Origin: Nitronereus sp964503895 | Lineage (GTDB): Bacteria > Nitrospirota > Nitrospiria > Nitrospirales > UBA8639 | Length of the DNA stretch: 6,283 nucleotides | NCBI GenBank assembly: GCA_964503895.1 | Contig: CAZDCF010000052.1 | Location: forward strand, 1-6,283 | Direction of reading: 5' to 3' | Part shown: positions 1 through 6,134 of the stretch, in pieces | How the letters are laid out: every line of letters begins with the position of its first letter | Numbering within the stretch: the stretch's first letter is position 1 | The notes under the pieces: model-generated | Told to the model about the DNA's origin: nothing | Databases searched by the model: none | What the model saw: only the letters and a program-made list of their open reading frames with translations | Translations under genes and position numbers: made by a program

Positions 1-493
1 ACTCAACGGGTAGCGAGTTGTGTGGCAACGTGATGCCGTGTGCTGCACCGACGAGCTCCCATCGGTCGAATACGATTCGGAAGATCATCAGCAGTGCGAT
101 AGACGAAATGATAAAAGAAGGGCCTCGTACGCGTAACGTGATGAGACCTACGGCAAAACCAAACACCGTTGCGACCAGTCCGGCGAGTAGCGCGGTGTAG
201 AACGGCGAGATACCGTAGCGGGCAAATATAAAGCCAGAAAAAAAAGCGCCGATCCCAAAAAAAACGTTGTGACCGATCGATATGAAACCGCCATACCCGC
301 CGATGATATTCCAGCTACTCGACATCGTGACATAAAGAAATGCGAATAACACCACATGAATAGCGTAATTGTGATTTCCAAAGAACTGGACGGCTGGAAA
401 TGCAATCAGCGCAACAAGCAACAGCAAAGGGATCACTTTTTTCGAATCCCATTTGGATAAAGATTGCCTTGAGGTCACAGCGGTATCGGACAT
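1..493 (-). CDS. livM: LivM-type branched-chain ABC permease, N-terminal part (cut by window edge)
   Basis: One of the two inner-membrane permeases of a HAAT-family importer; with LivH it should form the translocation channel. I read 164 codons from ATG at 493 with no stop before the edge, about half of the usual length of 300-400 or more residues. After a hydrophilic N-terminus of about 20 residues come hydrophobic segments near 21-38, 43-60, 75-92 and 98-120. Family hallmarks are visible: WNIIGGYGGFISIGH (residues 61-75), followed by a FFGIGAF stretch, and LRVRGPSF (120-127) in the place of the usual LRxRGxYF. The two eight-base A runs near 238-264 stay in frame, so there is no sign of a frameshift. 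The start lies 22 bases after the livH stop, with AGGAA (505-509) about 11 bases upstream, which is slightly long spacing. It is the last visible gene of the operon. The exact ligand is unknown, so the symbol is at family level. Confidence 0.93.
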   Translation of the reverse strand, partial: MSDTAVTSRQSLSKWDSKKVIPLLLLVALIAFPAVQFFGNHNYAIHVVLFAFLYVTMSSSWNIIGGYGGFISIGHNVFFGIGAFFSGFIFARYGISPFYTALLAGLVATVFGFAVGLITLRVRGPSFIISSIALLMIFRIVFDRWELVGAAHGITLPHNSLPVE

Positions 494-515
494 TTTGTTA
501 ACAATTCCTGACGAT

Positions 516-1388
516 TCAATCAATCCTAACGCCAAATAACCCCTGAGGCCTGAACAAAAGAATCACGAATAGAGCCAGAAAGAAGACCATGGTTGACCAT
601 GCAGGAGAGTAATACGCGCCTACGAGTGAAGATATTACGGACAGAACCAGCGCTCCAATTACGGCACCTGTCAAACTGCCCATCCCTCCCAGTACGACCA
701 GTGACATCAAAATTGCGATCCACTCCCAGTGCCGGGAGGGGAAGAAACTGAAGACGAAACTGACCAACGCCCCGGCGGAGCCCGCTAAGGCACAGCCGAT
801 GGCAAACGAGACGAGGCAGACCAGTTTGACATTTACGCCGACAAGTTCAGCCGAGGTCCGATTCTGTGACGTTGCTCTAATTGCCACACCGAAATTCGAA
901 TATTTTAAAAAGAGTGCCAGTCCAGTGATTATTGTTACGCTGACCAGCCCAGAATAAAGTTGCGCCGTGGGGATGAAAATTTCACCAATAAAGATGGCAT
1001 CTGTCGCATAGCCCGGCGAGGTAATTCGCTGTGTGTTATGAAAAAAGAATGCGAGGAGACCATCAAGAACCATTGCCATTCCAAATGTCAGCAGCACCGT
1101 CATCTCAGAGTATGTTTGCTGGGCGGCATCCTTCTCAAATATCAGTTTGTACAACACTATGCCTAGGCATGCGACAACGAACGCTGCCAATGGAACCGAA
1201 AGAATCGGATCCAGACCAATCGAAATGAATAGCCAATAGGAGACGAACGCGCCCGAAATAATAAGTATGGGATGGGCTAGGTTGACGATCCGCATGACGC
1301 CAAAGATCAATGTCAGTCCGGACACCATGAGCGCATAGACAAAGCCGAGCGCCAGACCAAGGATGACAACTTGAAGAACCTGCATCAT
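516..1388 (-). CDS. livH: LivH-type branched-chain ABC transporter permease
   Basis: Inner-membrane permease of the HAAT importer and partner of LivM. At 290 residues it is the normal LivH length. It is strongly hydrophobic, with about eight apparent membrane segments, beginning at 5-30 and ending near 266-279. Family marks include LTLIFGVMRIVNLAHP (25-40), the cytoplasmic coupling loop GVAIRATSQNRTSAELVG (167-184; the A-x-x-x-x-x-x-A-x-x-x-G pattern that contacts the ATPases), GGMGSLTGAVIGA (234-246) and the terminal RPQGLFG (280-286). The start overlaps the livF stop by four bases (ATGA), which suggests translational coupling. A second ATG follows directly at 1385, so the start may be one codon later. 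No strong Shine-Dalgarno precedes it, which fits coupling to livF. Confidence 0.95.
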   Translation of the reverse strand: MMQVLQVVILGLALGFVYALMVSGLTLIFGVMRIVNLAHPILIISGAFVSYWLFISIGLDPILSVPLAAFVVACLGIVLYKLIFEKDAAQQTYSEMTVLLTFGMAMVLDGLLAFFFHNTQRITSPGYATDAIFIGEIFIPTAQLYSGLVSVTIITGLALFLKYSNFGVAIRATSQNRTSAELVGVNVKLVCLVSFAIGCALAGSAGALVSFVFSFFPSRHWEWIAILMSLVVLGGMGSLTGAVIGALVLSVISSLVGAYYSPAWSTMVFFLALFVILLFRPQGLFGVRID

Positions 1389-2113
1389 TGTTTGGCTGTT
1401 TTTCCGAGGTAGAGTTCCCTGATTCTCTGGTCCTGAAGAACTTCGTTGGCAGGTTTTTCAAATACCAGTTTGCCGAGGTCCATCACGACACCGTAATCAG
1501 CAGCTTCGAGTCCACGGAACGCATTTTGTTCAACCAAAATTACGGCAATACCACTGGAGGCAATGTTTGCAATGTGTTGAAAGGTCTGTTCGACGAGGGC
1601 CGGCGCAAGTCCAAGTGACGGCTCATCGATCAGCATAAGTTTGGGCTGGATCGCGAAGGCCCGAGCATAAACCAGTTGTTGTTGTTGGCCGCCTGAAAGG
1701 GTGCCCGATACCTGGTGCAATCTCTCCCCTAAAACAGGAAATGTTTCGATCGCTTCGCGGATTCTTTCTTCTGCCAATTTTTTGTCTTGCAACGAATAGG
1801 TGCCCATCTTCAAGTTCTCGGCAACTGTCATACTCGGAAAGATTGCTCGTTCCTGCGGAAGGAAACAGATTCCTTGGCGCATGATCTGGTATGCCTCCTT
1901 TCCAGCAATGTTCTTGCCTTCAAATTCAACGGCACCGGATCTTGGTTTAAGCACGCCCGTAATTGCCTTGAGCACCGTAGATTTTCCGGCTCCATTGGGT
2001 CCAATGATGCACTTCACTTCGCTTTTCTTAATTTGAAGGTTGAAATCCTGAACGATATCGGGCCCGTAACCGTATCCAGCCACCAGGTTGCGCATGTCCA
2101 GCAGGTTGGCCAT
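1385..2113 (-). CDS. livF: LivF-type ABC transporter ATP-binding protein
   Basis: One of two cytoplasmic ATPases that power the importer, 242 residues (usual length). In order: Walker A GPNGAGKST (38-46), Q-loop region FLPQERAIFP (84-93), ABC signature LSGGQ (139-143), Walker B LMLIDEP (159-165) and the switch-loop LVEQNA (193-198). Glutamine replaces the switch histidine, as is normal in LivF, and this separates it from LivG. The short Asn-rather-than-insert helical region and the terminal ELYLG are also typical of LivF. The ATG directly abuts the livG stop, with no intergenic bases, and the 3' end overlaps livH by four bases. It is expected to pair as a heterodimer with LivG. Confidence 0.96.
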   Translation of the reverse strand: MANLLDMRNLVAGYGYGPDIVQDFNLQIKKSEVKCIIGPNGAGKSTVLKAITGVLKPRSGAVEFEGKNIAGKEAYQIMRQGICFLPQERAIFPSMTVAENLKMGTYSLQDKKLAEERIREAIETFPVLGERLHQVSGTLSGGQQQQLVYARAFAIQPKLMLIDEPSLGLAPALVEQTFQHIANIASSGIAVILVEQNAFRGLEAADYGVVMDLGKLVFEKPANEVLQDQRIRELYLGKTAKQ

Positions 2114-2845
2114 CTAAGTGTTTCGCCCCAGATAAGCTTCGAGGACATCGGGGTTGTTCTGAATCTCTGAGGGATTGCCGGTAGCAATGATTTGTCCGGC
2201 GGACATCACAATCACATCGTCACTGACGCCCATGACAACATCCATATTGTGTTCCACCAGCAAGATGGTCTTTCCCTGTTCCTTCAGGGTGACGAGCTTG
2301 TCGATAATATTTTCCAGCAGTCTGAGATTGACACCTGCTGCTGGTTCGTCAAGCAGAATCAAGGCTGGATCAGCCATGAGTACAGCACCCAGATCCAGAA
2401 GTTTTTTCTGGCCGTAGGAAAGAGATCCCATATCGAGATCTGCAAGCGCCGAAATGCCGAGAAATTCCATAATTTCATCGGCGCGCTGCTTGTCGTTGAT
2501 GGTTACTCCGCGTTGTAACAGGTGAGTACCGAATCCGCCCGCGGTGTGCAGAGCCAGATTCTCGGTAACTGATAGGTGATCCAACGTTCGGGTCAACTGA
2601 AAGGAGCGGCCGATGCCAAGTCTGGCAATCTTATGAGGAGGCAATAAATCCAATCTGTTGTCCGCGTAATAAATTTCTCCGGAATCGACTGGGTAAATTC
2701 TTGAAATACAGTTAAACAGCGTGCTTTTGCCTGCACCATTTGGTCCTATCAGCGCTGAAATCGTCCCTTCTCGAATAGCAAAACTGCACTGGTCCACGGC
2801 GATTAGGCCCGCGAAGGATTTGGATACGTTATTAATTTTCAGCAT
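2114..2845 (-). CDS. livG: LivG-type ABC transporter ATP-binding protein
   Basis: The second ATPase of the importer, 243 residues from the ATG at 2845. Motifs in order: Walker A GPNGAGKST (34-42), Q-loop RSFQLTR (80-86), signature LSYGQ (142-146), Walker B LILLDEP (162-168) followed by AAGVN, H-loop LLVEHN with His199, and terminal LEAYLG. The LSYGQ variant, AAGVN and the extra segment between the Q-loop and the signature are usual for LivG rather than LivF. An in-frame TTG at 2860 would add five residues (MALSF). I prefer the ATG because MLKINNVSKSF starts where family members start; neither candidate has a convincing Shine-Dalgarno. The gap to the upstream AhpD-like gene is 50 bases with no terminator, so cotranscription is likely. 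Confidence 0.94.
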   Translation of the reverse strand: MLKINNVSKSFAGLIAVDQCSFAIREGTISALIGPNGAGKSTLFNCISRIYPVDSGEIYYADNRLDLLPPHKIARLGIGRSFQLTRTLDHLSVTENLALHTAGGFGTHLLQRGVTINDKQRADEIMEFLGISALADLDMGSLSYGQKKLLDLGAVLMADPALILLDEPAAGVNLRLLENIIDKLVTLKEQGKTILLVEHNMDVVMGVSDDVIVMSAGQIIATGNPSEIQNNPDVLEAYLGRNT

Positions 2846-2895
2846 AAAGCTAAGAGCCAAGGAAACCAGTCGACATTACTAAAGATAATCCCAAA

Positions 2896-3468
2896 TTAGT
2901 TTTCTAATTTTTTCATCGATTCAAACCCGGTTGTGCCGAGGTGATCGTGAATATTAAGGAGCCGGTTGAATCGCTGTTGTCCCATAGTAAATCCCACAAA
3001 ATAACCAATTTCAATAATTTCCTCCTCGGAAAAAAACTGGTACAAGCGAGTCCAGAACATATCGTTTGTGTCCAAGTCCCAGGTAATCGCTTCGGTCAGA
3101 GCCAATGCAGCTTTGGTCGCGCCGTCATAAAGGTCGGATTTCTCAAAATTCAAAAGTTCCTGGTACTTGCTTTCTGTTAGCCCACTGGCAGTCGATTTAG
3201 AGCTTCGCTGATTGCCACAGTACTGGCACTCGACTGATTGTGATACATAAACTCTGCACAGTTCCTTCAAGTCATGATTGACTATGCCCTCGACGAATAC
3301 GGTTTGCCAGGTATTCTGAAAAGACCAGAAGACGTGGGGAAGGCGCGCGCGAATTGCCTGACTTTCAGCGCGCGGTGTGCCTTTTTCTACAGATTCGAAA
3401 ATGGCATTCCGAATACTTTTGTCTTCGACTTGTTCCGGACGAACAAACTGTAGTCTTAATTTGTCCAT
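2896..3468 (-). CDS. Carboxymuconolactone decarboxylase/AhpD-like protein with CxxC
   Basis: A 190-residue cytoplasmic all-helical protein of the CMD/AhpD superfamily. Family members range from gamma-carboxymuconolactone decarboxylase to thiol peroxidase or reductase partners, so the reaction is not fixed by the fold. Visible marks are a core helix with Glu69, then ECQYCGNQ carrying Cys81 and Cys84, and a C-terminal FSEEEIIEIGYFVGFTMGQQRFNRLLNI-like stretch (residues 146-173) typical of these proteins. Glu69 lies 12 residues before the first Cys, as in AhpD. The histidine four residues after the second Cys in AhpD is replaced by Arg88. The CxxC argues for a redox-type member rather than a true PcaC decarboxylase. 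The frame is open upstream to GTG at 3498, but ATG 3468 has a good Shine-Dalgarno. It lies between the isomerase-like gene (111-base gap) and livG. Confidence 0.85.
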   Translation of the reverse strand: MDKLRLQFVRPEQVEDKSIRNAIFESVEKGTPRAESQAIRARLPHVFWSFQNTWQTVFVEGIVNHDLKELCRVYVSQSVECQYCGNQRSSKSTASGLTESKYQELLNFEKSDLYDGATKAALALTEAITWDLDTNDMFWTRLYQFFSEEEIIEIGYFVGFTMGQQRFNRLLNIHDHLGTTGFESMKKLEN

Positions 3469-3476
3469 GATGAGTG

Positions 3477-3482
3477 TTCCTC
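3477..3482 (-). promoter_or_regulatory. Ribosome binding site deciding the AhpD-like gene start
   Basis: On the minus strand GAGGAA lies eight bases before ATG 3468. This favours that start over the in-frame GTG codons at 3498 and 3486, which would place this motif inside the coding region. Confidence 0.75.
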
Positions 3483-3579
3483 GCACGTAATTGTCCACAC
3501 GAACCTAGCTGGCCGATGATAGGGAGTTCTTTGTTGCAGAAATCGCTGTCGACAAGCACATTGTCTTTTTGAATTTTCG

Positions 3580-4398
3580 TTAAACATAGTTGGAAAATCT
3601 TGAAAGTATCGTTTCCAGCACTTCATTGCCATCTCGTTTCCACCAGTTCTCGGCCGAAAAGATTTCAACTTCAATCGTACCTTTATAGCCTGCTTTTTCT
3701 ACCCAGTCTCGAATTTGAGGTATGTTTATCACACCGTCGCCCATCATTCCTCGATCGAGCAAAAGATCACGGGTCGACAGCAGCCAGTCACAGACATGAA
3801 AACCTAGAATTCTTCCTTGGGCGCGTGCGATTTCGTTTTCGAGTTCTGGGTCCCACCAGACGTGATATACATCGACTGCAATACCAACGCCATCGCCCAA
3901 CTGGTCGCAGACATCGTTGGCTTGCGCTAGCGTATTAATGCATGCTCGGTCCGCTGCATACATTGGATGCAGGGGTTCAATCGCAAGCAAAACTCCCGCG
4001 TTACGCGCGTAATCAAGTAATTCCCCGATTCCATCGGCAACTTGCGCTCTCGCATCAGCAATGTCCTTTGACCCTTCGGGCAATCCACCTACGACCAGCA
4101 CGAGGCACTCAGCACCCAAAGCTGCTGCTTCATCAATTGCTGCTCGGTTTTCACTCAGTGTTTGTTGTCGACCAGTTTGATTTGGTGATGTAAACATACC
4201 AGCCCGACATAGCCCCGACACTTGAAGACCATGATCCTCAATAATTTGGATTGCATTATCCAGCCCAAGTTCTTGGACTTTGTTTCGCCACGGACCGATC
4301 GCTGAGATGCCGTACTGGACGCATCCCTCGACGCACTCTCGCAATGACCACTGTTGCACTGTCGCCGTGTTTAGTGAGAGTCGAGCTAGGTCTGCCAT
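3580..4398 (-). CDS. Sugar phosphate isomerase/epimerase-like TIM-barrel enzyme
   Basis: A 272-residue protein of the xylose isomerase-like TIM-barrel superfamily (AP endonuclease 2 fold, PF01261 type). Members are divalent-metal enzymes acting on sugars, keto-sugars or related polyols; some instead are dehydratases (for example 3-dehydroshikimate dehydratase). The sequence runs LSLNTATV at the first strand (7-14), SGLCRAGMF (61-69), LVLVVGGLPEGS (99-110), AIEPLHPMYAADRAC (139-153), AVDVYHVWWD (174-183), GFHVCDW (199-205), LDRGMMGDG (214-222) and EVEIFS (243-248). The likely metal ligands are Glu141, Asp176, His201 and Glu245, with spacing close to tagatose/psicose 3-epimerases. Length is normal. 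The start is supported by GGAAAG (4407-4412) eight bases upstream. It is the first gene after the terminator and opens the enzyme-transporter operon. The substrate cannot be assigned from sequence alone. Confidence 0.88.
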   Translation of the reverse strand: MADLARLSLNTATVQQWSLRECVEGCVQYGISAIGPWRNKVQELGLDNAIQIIEDHGLQVSGLCRAGMFTSPNQTGRQQTLSENRAAIDEAAALGAECLVLVVGGLPEGSKDIADARAQVADGIGELLDYARNAGVLLAIEPLHPMYAADRACINTLAQANDVCDQLGDGVGIAVDVYHVWWDPELENEIARAQGRILGFHVCDWLLSTRDLLLDRGMMGDGVINIPQIRDWVEKAGYKGTIEVEIFSAENWWKRDGNEVLETILSRFSNYV

Positions 4399-4415
4399 TG
4401 GGCATGCTTTCCGTA

Positions 4416-4435
4416 AAGTGCCATTAAAGGCACTT
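4416..4435. promoter_or_regulatory. Near-perfect 20-bp palindrome, candidate operator
   Basis: The sequence AAGTGCC-ATTAAA-GGCACTT has 7-bp perfect arms, and the two central TA pairs also match, leaving one A/A mismatch in each direction (18 of 20 positions symmetric). It lies directly after the candidate -10 and 17 bases before the isomerase-like ATG, so it would cover the start of transcription, a typical repressor position. As RNA it could instead form a 7-bp hairpin with a 6-base loop in the leader. There is no T run, so it is not a terminator. Confidence 0.55.
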
Positions 4436-4436
4436 C

Positions 4437-4465
4437 ATTTAACTATGAATTCAGAAATTTGTCGC
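4437..4465 (-). promoter_or_regulatory. Candidate promoter for the isomerase-AhpD-livGFHM operon
   Basis: On the minus strand GCGACA (4465-4460) and TTAAAT (4442-4437) are separated by 17 bases; each matches the sigma70 consensus at four of six positions. The match is modest. Support comes from location: the preceding gene ends in a strong terminator, so a downstream promoter is expected in this 150-base stretch, and a palindrome follows immediately. Confidence 0.4.
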
Positions 4466-4549
4466 CGAAGCTGGATCCATTTGCTGCTTTGGGTAATTCC
4501 AGAGTGGGTTGTCGACGCAGTGGGCGCCTCACAAGCGGGACTTCTGGCG

Positions 4550-4587
4550 AAAAAAAGGGCAGTTGTGGCGATCGGCCACAACTGCCC
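4550..4587 (-). terminator. Rho-independent terminator after the binding-protein gene
   Basis: On the minus strand a perfect 13-bp GC-rich stem (arms 4587-4575 and 4569-4557), closed by a five-base loop, is followed at once by seven T residues (4556-4550). It starts 25 bases past the stop of the binding-protein gene. It should end most transcripts there; any read-through would feed the downstream enzyme and transporter genes. Confidence 0.95.
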
Positions 4588-4612
4588 CTCGATGATCTAC
4601 TTGATCAAATGG

Positions 4613-5887
4613 TTACCAAGCTGGTTTCGGGCTTACTGCAGGAGAAGCCTTGAACTCATTAATTGGATAAATGAATTTTAGTTCTCCCCCCTGCCACTGA
4701 ACGATCAGGGGTTGCTTGTTGATCGGTAATCCCGTGTCATCCCAGTTGTAAGATCCTAGGATTGTGTTGACAGGGTCACTGGCGGTTCGACTATGCAGCC
4801 AAGCAATGATTTTGTCGTTATCGACGGAACCCGTTGCGTGGACCGCTTGATCAATTCCTTGACAAAGCGCAAATGTAATTGCGACATCTTCGTCCGGGAG
4901 TTTCCCATTGGCGCTTTGGTAGGCCGCGACAAAATCAGTGTTGTTCATCTGTTTGTCGCCCAGAGTACCTTGGAAAGGTGCGTCTGCGTGCCATGCCGAA
5001 AACACCATGATTCCCTCGCTGGCGTCACCCACACCCTCCAGAAACTCAGACTGGGTACCTTGGGTGAGTAACATATGCTTCGGGTTATGGCGAACGGTCT
5101 TTAGGGCGCGTGAAAGTTGAACCGCTTCTTCTGGCGACGCCATCATACCGATCACGTATTCTGCACCGGAATTTTTGATCGAGTTTGCCAGAGTTAACCA
5201 GTCTGAAAATCCTTCTTCCGGCCATTGTTCGTGATACACAAGATCCATTCCGGCTTCGGCAACATAGCCAGGCGCCATGTCTTCTACGAGTTCCCCACTG
5301 CCTGGCAGTTTGACCTTTTTACCTAACAGGCCGTTTGCGATCGAATTGGCGAAGAAATCATCCGCATGTACGACAGCCACTGTTTTTGGTTGATCAGCAG
5401 CGGACGCAAGATCCTTTATGACGCTGATGAAATTCTCTCCGTAGTATTCCGCCGCTTTTGGTTGAAAGTAAAAAAGATTCTTGAAGCCGCGTCTGTAGAT
5501 CCGAAGTGCGCCGCCTGAAGGAATGGGCAGTGCGTAGTTGTATTTGGAAAGAATAGTTGAAGTCGGGAACGTTAGCTTACTTGAAAAGGTTCCAAACGTA
5601 AGCGCTACTTTATCAACGTTGATAAACCGCTCATATTGGGAAATGGAAGTCTCGACGTCCGACCGATTGTCAGTGGCGAGCAGTTCAACCTGCTGACCCA
5701 ACCAACCACCGTTAGCGTTGATCATGTCAACACACATCTGGTATCCCTCCAGATGCTTGGAGCCCGGCACGGCAAACATGCCGGTCAGCGGCATTGATGC
5801 CCCTACTTTGATGGAAGCCGCGTGCGACGCGCCAACCAGCGAAAACGATGCGACCGCTATTAATACAGTGATAATTCTCTTTTTCAT
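4613..5887 (-). CDS. Periplasmic substrate-binding protein of a HAAT-type ABC transporter
   Basis: A 424-residue solute receptor of the Leu/Ile/Val-amide type (Peripla_BP_6 fold), expected in the periplasm, delivering ligand to LivHM. The first 23 residues are a Sec signal peptide: MKKR, a hydrophobic core, and GASHA before Ala24. There is no lipobox cysteine at the cleavage site. The mature start SIKVGASMPLTGMF (25-38) is the family's first strand and ligand loop. Then come MINANGGWLGQQVEL (55-69), TDNRSD (72-77), FGTFSS (98-103), PIPSGGALRIYRR (121-133) and the YY-rich segment 148-149. Family length is typically 370-430, so this is full length. The start is fixed by a perfect AAGGAGG six bases upstream (5894-5900). 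It has its own strong promoter and terminator and is probably the most highly expressed gene here. The ligand may be an amino acid, amide, urea-like or aromatic compound; I cannot tell which. Confidence 0.93.
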   Translation of the reverse strand: MKKRIITVLIAVASFSLVGASHAASIKVGASMPLTGMFAVPGSKHLEGYQMCVDMINANGGWLGQQVELLATDNRSDVETSISQYERFINVDKVALTFGTFSSKLTFPTSTILSKYNYALPIPSGGALRIYRRGFKNLFYFQPKAAEYYGENFISVIKDLASAADQPKTVAVVHADDFFANSIANGLLGKKVKLPGSGELVEDMAPGYVAEAGMDLVYHEQWPEEGFSDWLTLANSIKNSGAEYVIGMMASPEEAVQLSRALKTVRHNPKHMLLTQGTQSEFLEGVGDASEGIMVFSAWHADAPFQGTLGDKQMNNTDFVAAYQSANGKLPDEDVAITFALCQGIDQAVHATGSVDNDKIIAWLHSRTASDPVNTILGSYNWDDTGLPINKQPLIVQWQGGELKFIYPINEFKASPAVSPKPAW

Positions 5888-5893
5888 AAACTG

Positions 5894-5900
5894 CCTCCTT
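5894..5900 (-). promoter_or_regulatory. Strong Shine-Dalgarno of the binding-protein gene
   Basis: A perfect AAGGAGG on the minus strand lies six bases before the ATG at 5887. It is the best ribosome binding site in the window and fits the high abundance expected for a periplasmic receptor. Confidence 0.9.
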
Positions 5901-5955
5901 TGTTTGTATTACGGCTGACGGTTTTCAGCACCAAATTACAACTCGTCACCTTCTG

Positions 5956-5965
5956 ACACCGGTGT
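5956..5965. repeat. Perfect 10-bp palindrome ACACCGGTGT in the leader
   Basis: It lies between the predicted transcription start (about 6021) and the binding-protein ATG. Beyond the ten symmetric positions, the flanking pair mismatches and the next pair matches. It could be an operator half of a larger regulatory region or chance; nothing else in the window repeats it. Confidence 0.35.
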
Positions 5966-6001
5966 GATCCAACTTAGGCCGGCGATTAAAAAACATGTTA
6001 T

Positions 6002-6024
6002 TTGTGCCCCTTTTTTTAGCACAA
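6002..6024. promoter_or_regulatory. Inverted repeat TTGTGC-N11-GCACAA at the transcription start
   Basis: Six-base perfect arms (6002-6007 and 6019-6024) flank an 11-base A/T- and C-rich spacer containing seven T residues on the plus strand. It begins three bases downstream of the predicted -10 and so overlaps the predicted transcription start, a common repressor position. Arm spacing of about one and a half to two turns is plausible for a dimeric regulator. No regulator gene is present in the window. Confidence 0.4.
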
Positions 6025-6027
6025 TCG

Positions 6028-6056
6028 ATTGCAGCATAGGGGTATAGGATTGTCAA
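6028..6056 (-). promoter_or_regulatory. Sigma70-like extended -10 promoter of the binding-protein gene
   Basis: On the minus strand a consensus TTGACA (6056-6051) is followed after 17 bases by TGCAAT (6033-6028; four of six to consensus), with TGC directly before it, giving an extended -10. Transcription would begin near 6021, with a leader of about 130 bases. The spacer holds a short direct repeat (CCTAT twice). The leader also carries an imperfect AT-rich inverted repeat around AACATGTT (5988-6003). Confidence 0.75.
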
Positions 6057-6134
6057 GATAATCGTGCTTAGGCAACGATGCGTGGGACGGCATGTACTGT
6101 CGTTAAGTTGCAAGAAAAATTTTTATATCTGTTG

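Noticed and set aside
148..405. A minus-strand open frame of 85 codons inside the livM region
   Set aside because: It is an alternative frame of livM. The livM frame carries the family motifs and stays open to the window edge, so no frameshift is needed.
1787..2170. A plus-strand open frame of 127 codons
   Set aside because: It is fully antisense to livF and the end of livG, whose motifs are unmistakable; the frame has no protein-like motifs.
2860..2876. TTG start at 2860 for livG, and a nine-codon frame beginning with ATG at 2876
   Set aside because: Neither has a convincing ribosome binding site, and the ATG at 2845 fits the family N-terminus.
3505..3561. A 19-codon minus-strand open frame in the gap between the isomerase-like and AhpD-like genes
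   Set aside because: It has no Shine-Dalgarno and no recognisable composition; short frames like this are expected by chance.
3552..3570. A hairpin GACAA-N5-TTGTC followed by T residues on the plus strand
   Set aside because: The stem is only five pairs and there is no plus-strand gene to terminate; on the minus strand no T run follows.
4280..4681. A plus-strand open frame of over 130 codons across the binding-protein/isomerase gap
   Set aside because: It runs antisense through the isomerase start, the operator, the terminator hairpin and the binding-protein end, with no ribosome site or family motif.
6115..6124. AAAAATTTTT palindrome just after the truncated gene, as a possible terminator
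   Set aside because: There is no GC stem. It is a plain AT tract; at most it marks flexible DNA or an UP-like element, and it lies too far from the -35 for that.
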